In this document: in pieces, positions 1-5,574 of the stretch
Numbering within the stretch: position 1 is the stretch's first letter
How the letters are laid out: each line of letters begins with the position of its first letter
Assembly (NCBI GenBank): GCA_016929775.1
Contig: JAFGIE010000152.1
Location: forward strand, 1 to 13,477
Direction: 5' to 3'
From: Anaerolineae bacterium
Lineage (GTDB): Bacteria > Chloroflexota > Anaerolineae > JAFGEY01
Length of the DNA stretch: 13,477 bases
Notes under the pieces: generated by a model
The model's database searches: none
What the model was told of the DNA's origin: nothing
The model's input: the letters and a program-made list of their open reading frames with translations, nothing else
Translations under genes and position numbers: made by a program

Positions 1-3000
1 CTGCGAGCATCCCCAGCTCGGCTGCCATCTCTTGCACCGTCGCAGCCAGGTCCCGTGCGCCCCCGCGTTCCTGCGCTGCCCGGACCGCATCCGCAGGCAG
101 GGCCTCCGCCCCGGCGGCGATGTGCACGCCGATCGCGTCCCCGAACCAACGCGAGCGGGCGACATAGGGATAGCGTGAGGCGAGGGCATACAGCTCGACC
201 GCGCGCTCGGTCTCGCCCTCCGCCGCGAGCAGGAGCGCGTATCCCACCAGCGCGTGCAGCAGGGGCCAGAAAGCGTCTGCTTCGGGTGCGAGGCGCAGCG
301 CCTCGCGGAAGCGGTGCCGTGCCCGATCGTGATCCCCGAGGCGGATCAGGGCGCATGCCAGGATCGAGGGCGTGTGGTCCAGCAGGTGCCGCCCGCTCTG
401 ATCGCCGACCGGAGTCAGGTCCCGGTCCGCCAGCAGCGACCGTGTCTGCGCCGGCGCGCCTTCGGCCAACGCGATGCCAGCCAGCAGGACCGACGCGGCA
501 AAGCGTTCTGGTGCATCTTGTCCACCCAGCGTGTGCACGTGCTCCCCGTGGCGGCGCGCCTCGGCATACCGCCCCCGGTGCATCTCGTACATCCCGAGCA
601 TCCACTCCGCTCTCGCCGCCTCCTCGTCCCGTCCCACTTCGAGGTACAGGTCCCTCCCGCGTTCAATGGTAGCGCACGCCTGCGCGAACTGGCCCTGCGC
701 CATGGCGGTCGTGCCGAGCAGATCGTGCACCCACGCCATGCGCGTGCGGTCGCCGAATCGCTCGAACAGGTCGAGCGCCTGCCGTCCCAGGCGTTCTGCC
801 CGGTCCACCTGTCCCTGGTGCAGGCTCAGGATCGCCAGCCCGTGTGCCGCGTGGGCGGTATTGGTCCGATCGCCGTGCGCCTGGGCGATCGAAAGCGCCT
901 CCTCGTACAGTTCGCGCAGGTGATCATAGTTGGCAGGGCACTTGGGAATGGTCCAGCACAGCGTGCACAGCATAAAGGCGGTCCCCCACGGATCGCCCAA
1001 CTCGCGGTAGAGCACCAGGCTCTCCTCGGCTGCCCAGCGCGCGTGCTCGCCAAGCGCCAGCGACAGGAGGGCGAGGGCCCTTTCCGCGCGCACGTCTCGA
1101 CCGTCCAGCTCTGGTCGCTCCAGGAGTGACAGGCTCTCTCGCGCCAGCTGTGGCCTGCCCTCAGCCCCACAGTAGGCCCGCACCGCGTGCAGCCTGGACA
1201 GGAGACGTATCCCGGCGGCGAACCCTTCGGGATCGTGTCCCGAGCGGGCTCGGTCGATCCCGCCGCCGCGATCTACTGCGGGCAGGAGCTGCGCCGAAAG
1301 CGCCTGTGCGGTCTCGCCAAACCAGGACGCATAGCGATCGCGGTCTCGCTGGTCGGCGTAGCGCCAAAGGGCGGCAAAGAGACGCTCCAGCTGGGCAAAG
1401 CGTCCGCGTGCTGCCGCCCACTCCCATGCCACGCGCACGTTCTCTCGCTCGACGTCCATCTCGGCGAGGGCCTCCAGCTGCCGGTCGCCTCTCACGTCCG
1501 TCGCCCACCGTTCAGAGACGCTCGCATAGTAGGCGGCGTGCCGGTCCCGGACCGCGGCGCCTGCCTCTTGCGACTGGGCCAGTCTCTCCGCCGCGTACTG
1601 GCGCAGCAGCTCGTGGATCTCGAACCGGTCGCTCGTGGCGGTCGACGCGGTGGCGCGCGTCCGGCTCACTAGCGAGTGGTTGGTCAGGGTCATCAGGTCG
1701 TGCAGGGAGGCGCCCGACACATGCTGCGCCGCCACGCGCGTGAACCCACCTGCAAAGATGGACAGCGCCGCCAACACGCTCCTGGCGCGCTCTGGCAGCA
1801 GCGACCAGGAGTGGTCGAACACGGCGCGCATACTCGTGTGCCGGGCGGGCACCTCGCGCCAGTCGGTCGCCAGGGCGTCGATGCCGCGCTCGATCTCGGC
1901 GGCGATCTGGGCAGGCGGGAGCACCCGCACCCACGTCGCCGCCAGCAGGATGCCGAGCGGCTTGCCGCGCACCAGGCAGCAGATGCGGACCACGGCGTGG
2001 AGGTTGGTTGGGGTCAGATGGAAGCCGGGCTGTAACCGGCACGCGCTCTGCGCAAAGAGGCCCACCGCGCTGTAGCGCTCTATGGCATCGGATGGCTGCC
2101 ATGCATCCAGTGCCTGGTCCGGGTAGGTCATCCCCTCTACGGGCAGCAGGTGCTCGCCGGGGACGTTCAGCCGGACCCGCGACGTGACCAGGACCTGGAC
2201 CTCGGGCGCAGCGTTGAGGAGGTCGACCGTCAGCGTAGCGACGTCGCGGAGAGGCGACCCCAGCAGGTGCTCCGCGTTGTCCAGGACGAGTAACACGCGC
2301 CTGCGCCGCAGCAAGCCGCGCACCTGCTGCCAGAGGTCGCTGCCGCCGCTGAGGGGCAAGCCAATCGCTTGCGCGACGGCGGAGGGGATGGCTTCTGCGG
2401 ACTGTAGGGGCGCCAGGGAGACGAAGAACGTGCCGTCTGTGTAGCGTCCCCGCTGCCGTGCCGCCGCCTCCAGGGCAAGGCGCGTCTTGCCGCTGCCGCC
2501 GGGTCCGACCAGGCTCACCAACCGGCAGGCGGGGTCCTCCAAACGCTGCGCGATCTCGTTCAACTCGCGCTCGCGCCCGACAAAGGGCGCCAGTTGGGCG
2601 GGCAGGTTGTGCGGGGTGTGGGCGATGGGGACCGGCAGGTCGCCTCCGTCGCGGATCCGTTCGTACAGCGCAACAGTCGCCGCCTCGGGCTGCACGTCCA
2701 GTTCCCGCTGGAGCGCGCGGCGGCAGGCCTCGTACTGGGCTAGGGCGGCATTCCGCTGCCCGCTGAGGGCTAGCAGGCGCATGACCTCCCGGTGCGCCGG
2801 CTCGTCCCACGGCGCCAGCTCCACGTGACGCCAGGCATAGCCAAGCGCGCGCTCCGTCTCGCCGCGTTGCGCCAGGCGCGCCGTGAGCTGGCGCAGCGTC
2901 GCCAGCGCCGCGCGCAGCAGCCGCTCGCGTATGAGCAGCGTCCAGTCCTCGAACGGGGCGCTGTTGTCTGGCGAAAAGCCCTCGAGAAAGCTGCCCCGGT

Positions 3001-3439
3001 ACAACGCCACGGCGTCGGACCACTGTGCCGCGCGCGAGGACGCCGCGCCTATTGCCCGATGTGCCTCATCCTGGGCCGTGGCTGCCTGCGCCTGGAAGGC
3101 GTGCACGTCGACCCAGCAGTCGCTGGCGCGGTTGAACTGGATCGTCCCGCGCTCGACCAGGAGGCAGGGCGGGTCAGCAGCGCGATCCGAGATCGCGGCG
3201 CGATCTCTGATCGCGCTGCGCAGGCGCGAAAGGGTGGTCCGCAGGTTCCGGTGCGCCGCACGGTCTGGCAGGTCGGGCCACAGCATGCTTGCCAGCGCCT
3301 CGCGACGATGGGGTCTGCTCGCCTCGACTGCCAGGTACGCGAGCAGCGCGCGCGCCTTGTTCGACTCGAAGCGAGCGATGGGCTGCCCGTCCAGCGTGAC
3401 CTGGAAGGAGCCAAGCAGAGAGATGTTCAGGCGTGCCAC
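1..3439 (-). CDS. SARP/AfsR-type transcriptional regulator (wHTH-BTAD-NTPase-TPR), 3' end outside window
   Basis: A reading frame from GTG at 3439 stays open to base 1, giving more than 1,140 residues with no stop. Residues 1-95 form an OmpR-like winged helix (start MARLNISLLGSFQVTLDG; helix region around HRREALASMLWPD). Residues about 100-262 are a bacterial transcriptional activator domain (LYRGSFLEGF, then GQRNAALAQYEACRR). From about 275 comes an AAA/NB-ARC-like NTPase with Walker A GPGGSGKT at 312-319 and Walker B LLVLDNAEH around D387. From about 630 to the edge lie helical repeats of TPR type. The family binds direct repeats next to promoters and activates RNA polymerase, with NTP and TPR parts sensing signals. 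The GTG start has GAGGTG just upstream and opens the conserved first strand. It is divergent from the Kelch operon, which it may control. The exact C-terminus and ligand are unknown. Confidence 0.95.
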   Translation of the reverse strand, partial: MARLNISLLGSFQVTLDGQPIARFESNKARALLAYLAVEASRPHRREALASMLWPDLPDRAAHRNLRTTLSRLRSAIRDRAAISDRAADPPCLLVERGTIQFNRASDCWVDVHAFQAQAATAQDEAHRAIGAASSRAAQWSDAVALYRGSFLEGFSPDNSAPFEDWTLLIRERLLRAALATLRQLTARLAQRGETERALGYAWRHVELAPWDEPAHREVMRLLALSGQRNAALAQYEACRRALQRELDVQPEAATVALYERIRDGGDLPVPIAHTPHNLPAQLAPFVGRERELNEIAQRLEDPACRLVSLVGPGGSGKTRLALEAAARQRGRYTDGTFFVSLAPLQSAEAIPSAVAQAIGLPLSGGSDLWQQVRGLLRRRRVLLVLDNAEHLLGSPLRDVATLTVDLLNAAPEVQVLVTSRVRLNVPGEHLLPVEGMTYPDQALDAWQPSDAIERYSAVGLFAQSACRLQPGFHLTPTNLHAVVRICCLVRGKPLGILLAATWVRVLPPAQIAAEIERGIDALATDWREVPARHTSMRAVFDHSWSLLPERARSVLAALSIFAGGFTRVAAQHVSGASLHDLMTLTNHSLVSRTRATASTATSDRFEIHELLRQYAAERLAQSQEAGAAVRDRHAAYYASVSERWATDVRGDRQLEALAEMDVERENVRVAWEWAAARGRFAQLERLFAALWRYADQRDRDRYASWFGETAQALSAQLLPAVDRGGGIDRARSGHDPEGFAAGIRLLSRLHAVRAYCGAEGRPQLARESLSLLERPELDGRDVRAERALALLSLALGEHARWAAEESLVLYRELGDPWGTAFMLCTLCWTIPKCPANYDHLRELYEEALSIAQAHGDRTNTAHAAHGLAILSLHQGQVDRAERLGRQALDLFERFGDRTRMAWVHDLLGTTAMAQGQFAQACATIERGRDLYLEVGRDEEAARAEWMLGMYEMHRGRYAEARRHGEHVHTLGGQDAPERFAASVLLAGIALAEGAPAQTRSLLADRDLTPVGDQSGRHLLDHTPSILACALIRLGDHDRARHRFREALRLAPEADAFWPLLHALVGYALLLAAEGETERAVELYALASRYPYVARSRWFGDAIGVHIAAGAEALPADAVRAAQERGGARDLAATVQEMAAELGMLA
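3180..3215. repeat. 18-bp imperfect tandem repeat inside the regulator gene
   Basis: Two adjacent 18-bp units, 3180-3197 and 3198-3215, match at 15 of 18 bases and differ only in the central triplet (CGA versus TCT). Each is itself a palindrome around GCGATC/GATCGC. On the minus strand they encode the neighbouring hexapeptides IRDRAA and ISDRAA, at the C-terminal end of the DNA-binding domain. Confidence 0.7.
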
Positions 3440-3483
3440 GGGTGTCACCTCGGGCGGGTGTGACCGGACGACGCAGTATGGAC

Positions 3484-3492
3484 ATTATAGCA
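3484..3492 (-). promoter_or_regulatory. Extended -10 promoter of the SARP-like regulator
   Basis: On the minus strand the sequence reads TGC-TATAAT: a perfect -10 box (plus positions 3484-3489) preceded by the TGn extension. No convincing -35 box lies 16-18 bp further upstream, which fits an extended -10 or an activator-dependent promoter. The predicted transcript starts near 3477, leaving a leader of about 38 nt before the GTG at 3439. Confidence 0.6.
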
Positions 3493-3521
3493 CAGCTTCT
3501 CAGGACAGCCATCCTGGTCGG

Positions 3522-3540
3522 TCGAAACGTTCTCGAAACG
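3522..3540 (+). promoter_or_regulatory. Direct repeat TCGAAACG x2 with 11-bp period, candidate SARP operator
   Basis: TCGAAACG occurs at 3522-3529 and again, identically, at 3533-3540, one helical turn (11 bp) apart. The second copy ends 9 bp before the -10 box at 3550. Streptomyces SARP regulators such as DnrI and ActII-ORF4 are known to bind TCGAG-type heptamers repeated every 11 bp, with the downstream copy about 8 bp from the -10. The repeats and spacing are seen directly; binding by the adjacent regulator is inferred. Confidence 0.6.
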
Positions 3541-3549
3541 CGCGAGTGG

Positions 3550-3555
3550 TATACT
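3550..3555 (+). promoter_or_regulatory. -10 box (TATACT) of the small-protein/Kelch operon
   Basis: TATACT at 3550-3555 is followed by an expected start near 3562, about 20 nt before ATG 3583. There is no TTGACA-like -35 at the usual distance; the TCGAAACG repeats occupy that place, as in promoters that need a SARP activator. Confidence 0.55.
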
Positions 3556-3582
3556 GGCCCTATCCAACCGGAGGTGAAGCAG

Positions 3583-3813
3583 ATGGATGCACGCGAGCAG
3601 CGCCACGTGTCCTACCTGCTGCGCATGTGGCAGGTGCACGACGGGAAGGAATCGCATTGGCGCGCGTCCCTGGAGGGTATGAACGGCGAGGAGCGGATCG
3701 GGTTTGCAGGTCTCGATGCGCTGTGCGCGTACCTGCGCTGGGAGACGGGGCTGCCGCCGGCGCCGGAGGCAGAACGGTGCAATGTGATCGCAGAGAAGGG
3801 AGACTCGACGTGA
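3583..3813 (+). CDS. Small 'YLLRMWQ...WRASLEG' protein, function unknown
   Basis: A 76-residue soluble protein with no signal peptide or membrane segment. ATG 3583 is chosen because GGAGGTGA (3570-3577) lies at good spacing; longer starts upstream would cross the promoter region. Recognisable motifs are SYLLRMWQV (residues 9-17), WRASLEG (26-32), ERIGFAGLDALCAYL (37-51) and an acidic tail. From memory, proteins with this pattern recur in Chloroflexota, often near BTAD regulators, but no function is known to me. It is the first gene after the SARP-like operator, and its stop overlaps the start of the Kelch lipoprotein gene (GTGA), so the two are almost certainly co-transcribed and translationally coupled. 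A role as adaptor or modulator of the neighbouring regulator is speculation. Confidence 0.8.
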   Translation: MDAREQRHVSYLLRMWQVHDGKESHWRASLEGMNGEERIGFAGLDALCAYLRWETGLPPAPEAERCNVIAEKGDST

Positions 3814-4844
3814 ACGAGGCAATCCAGACCGGTAGTCGTCAAGCCGCTCGCAGGGCGGTGGCTGCCTGGGCGTGCGCGCTGGCGCTGGTCCTGGCCCCGC
3901 TGGCGGGTTGCCAGGCCACGCCTGTGCCGACGGTGACGCCGACGCCCGTGCCCGCGACGGCAACGCCGCCACCCACAGCAACGCCCACCCCGCTACCACC
4001 GACCCCGACCCCAGATCTAGGACCGTGGGAACACGTGTCAGCGGTACCCATCAAGGTCGGCAATGCGGCGGTAGCGGTTCGCGGCGGCAGGATCTACGTG
4101 TTCGGCGGAGGCAGGTCGGCGTGGAGCGCACCGATCGGCGTGGTTCAGGTCTACGATCCGGCGACGAATACCTGGGCAGAGGGGGCGGACATGCCCACCC
4201 CCAGGAGCAACATGTCAGCCAGCGTCGTGGGGGCCAAGATCTATGTATTTGGTGGGGTGGCAGGGCAGACGGCAGTCGAGGTGTATGACCCGGAAACGGA
4301 TACCTGGGAGCGGCGCGCAGACATGCCCACGCCGAGGATGCACGTGCAGACGCACGTTGTTCAGGGCAAGGTCTATGCCTTTGGCGCGGACCTAGTATTC
4401 ACGCCCACGGTCGAGGTGTACGACCCGGAGACGGATACGTGGGAGCAGTGTGCGGACATGCCGACGCCACGGGCCCATTTCGGTTCCGCGCTGGTCGATG
4501 ACATGATCTACGTGTTCGGCGGCTATTCGCCAGAGGGCGATCTGCTCACCGTAGATGTGTACGACCCGGCGACGGACACGTGGACACAGGCAGCACCGGC
4601 GCCCGAGACCATGTGGGGCACTGCGAGCTGCACAATGGGCGGACAGGTCTGGGTCGTTGGGGATGACGAGCCCACGGTAGCGGTGTACGATACTACCACG
4701 GATACGTGGCACCAGGCGCCCGACTTTCCGTCGCCACGGCACTCGCACTCTGCCGCCTGCGTGGGCGGCAAGGTCTATGTCTTTGGTGGGGGCACGGAGG
4801 GCCTTCCAAAGGGGCATGTGTATGCATACGACCCGGCGCGCTGA
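3810..4844 (+). CDS. Kelch-repeat lipoprotein
   Basis: A 344-residue exported protein. The N-terminus has Arg14-Arg15, a hydrophobic stretch and lipobox LAGC with Cys34, so it should be lipidated and held on the outer face of the membrane. Residues about 36-72 are a low-complexity Thr/Pro linker (repeats of PTPTP, ATPPP). The rest is six Kelch units, each with a hydrophobic strand ending in GG or similar (IYVFGGG, IYVFGGV, VYAFGAD, IYVFGGY, VWVVGDD, VYVFGGG) and most with a YDPxTDTW signature, enough for a six-bladed propeller. Such propellers bind proteins or glycans; no ligand can be read here. GTG 3810 is supported by AGGGAGA inside the upstream gene and because it begins exactly before the signal peptide. 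It overlaps the upstream stop by 4 bp. Blades two and three are very similar at DNA level, indicating recent internal duplication. Confidence 0.93.
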   Translation: MNEAIQTGSRQAARRAVAAWACALALVLAPLAGCQATPVPTVTPTPVPATATPPPTATPTPLPPTPTPDLGPWEHVSAVPIKVGNAAVAVRGGRIYVFGGGRSAWSAPIGVVQVYDPATNTWAEGADMPTPRSNMSASVVGAKIYVFGGVAGQTAVEVYDPETDTWERRADMPTPRMHVQTHVVQGKVYAFGADLVFTPTVEVYDPETDTWEQCADMPTPRAHFGSALVDDMIYVFGGYSPEGDLLTVDVYDPATDTWTQAAPAPETMWGTASCTMGGQVWVVGDDEPTVAVYDTTTDTWHQAPDFPSPRHSHSAACVGGKVYVFGGGTEGLPKGHVYAYDPAR

Positions 4845-4868
4845 GCTACACGCGGTGAAAGGGAGGGT

Positions 4869-5369
4869 GTGACGCGAACAGGTGGAGACCCGATGCCCTC
4901 AAGACATCGGGTCTCTGGGCGTGGGCCTCCCCTCCCGATGCCCGGCGGACTGCCCGACCTTCGAGGTTCCGAACGAGCGCACATGCCCAGTCCCTGGGAC
5001 CGTGCGGCGTCCGTTCTGCTGGACGGCAAGGTCTACCTGATCGGCGGGTATCGACCCAAGGGGAGCCTCACCCCCGCGGCGGACGTGTACGACCCGGCGA
5101 CCGACACCTGGTCGCAGGTGGCCGACCTGCCCACACCGCGCGGGGACCCGGCAAGCTGTGTGCTGGATGGGCGGATCTATTCCATCTCCGGGTTCATCGA
5201 TCGGGACATCGGCGCTGTAGAGGTGTACGACCCCGTGACGAACGCGTGGGAGAGCGGACCGGAGTTCCCGAGAGTACGGCACGTCCACACGGTGGCCTGT
5301 GCGGGCAAGATCTACGTACTGTGTGGGGGCTCGAACACCGATGCGTGGGAGTATGACCCTGCACGGTGA
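4869..5369 (+). CDS. Kelch-repeat fragment, probably a 5'-truncated duplicate
   Basis: The frame from GTG 4869 gives 166 residues. Kelch similarity begins only near residue 38 (HMPSPWD, comparable with ADMPTPR of the upstream gene) and continues for three units (VYLIGGY, IYSISGF, IYVLCGG) with YDPATDTW and YDPVTNAW. It ends EYDPAR-stop, just as the upstream lipoprotein ends AYDPAR-stop, so both share the C-terminal boundary. There is no signal peptide, lipobox or Pro/Thr linker, and three units cannot close a normal propeller. The first 37 residues are read through an 11-bp hairpin and look non-coding. GGGAGG precedes GTG 4869 at short spacing; ATG 4983 has a poor ribosome site. I favour a decayed tandem duplicate over a working small protein. 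Confidence 0.6.
   Translation: MTRTGGDPMPSRHRVSGRGPPLPMPGGLPDLRGSERAHMPSPWDRAASVLLDGKVYLIGGYRPKGSLTPAADVYDPATDTWSQVADLPTPRGDPASCVLDGRIYSISGFIDRDIGAVEVYDPVTNAWESGPEFPRVRHVHTVACAGKIYVLCGGSNTDAWEYDPAR
4885..4915 (+). terminator. 11-bp hairpin after the Kelch lipoprotein gene
   Basis: GAGACCCGATG (4885-4895) and CATCGGGTCTC (4905-4915) are perfect reverse complements around a 9-nt loop, 40 bp after the stop at 4844. No T-run follows, so it would be an imperfect intrinsic terminator, or a transcript-stabilising 3' hairpin of the Kelch operon. Confidence 0.55.
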
Positions 5370-5380
5370 TGCTCCCTGTG

Positions 5381-5454
5381 GGACGCAGATCGGCACGGAC
5401 GAACGCAGATCAGAACGGATCTGGATCTGCGTGAGTCAGCGTGCATCAGCGTCC
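5381..5454. repeat. Nested palindromic intergenic repeat (ACGCAGATC/GATCTGCGT type)
   Basis: Inner perfect arms ACGCAGATC (5403-5411) and GATCTGCGT (5424-5432) enclose 12 nt. A further ACGCAGATC sits 20 bp upstream at 5383-5391, and TCAGCGT occurs at 5436-5442 and 5446-5452. The outer arms GGACGCAGAT (5381-5390) and ATCAGCGTCC (5445-5454) pair at 9 of 10 positions. The whole 74 bp therefore folds as one long hairpin. The 'cgcagat...atctgcgt' pattern resembles dispersed REP-like repeats I recall from intergenic regions of many environmental bacteria; copy number here cannot be judged from one window. Confidence 0.6.
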
Positions 5455-5481
5455 GGGCAGGACATTCCCCATCCGCGCGCC

Positions 5482-5510
5482 TTGACGTTGCGGGCCAACC
5501 GGCGTATCAT
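5482..5510 (+). promoter_or_regulatory. Sigma-70 type promoter of the GH20-esterase operon
   Basis: TTGACG (5482-5487), a 17-bp spacer and TATCAT (5505-5510) make a good housekeeping promoter. The predicted start near 5517 leaves a leader of about 58 nt before ATG 5575, with GAGGAGGA at 5563-5570 as ribosome site. Confidence 0.7.
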
Positions 5511-5574
5511 AGTCCTCACCGGGCCGGGCGCAGTCTGTGCTTCGCGCCAAGGCCTTCACCACGAGGAGGACACG

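Noticed and set aside
254..1129. Plus-strand frame of 291 codons opposite the TPR part of the regulator
   Set aside because: The opposite strand carries clear helical repeats and a continuous frame; this one shows no family features and no ribosome site.
1512..3023. A 503-codon minus-strand frame rich in Arg, Ala, Gly and Pro
   Set aside because: It overlaps the regulator gene in another frame and has no domain pattern; it is a by-product of high G+C.
3920..4014. Short C/A/G-rich repeats resembling a small array
   Set aside because: They are codons of the Thr/Pro linker of the Kelch lipoprotein, with no constant repeat and spacer pattern of a CRISPR array.
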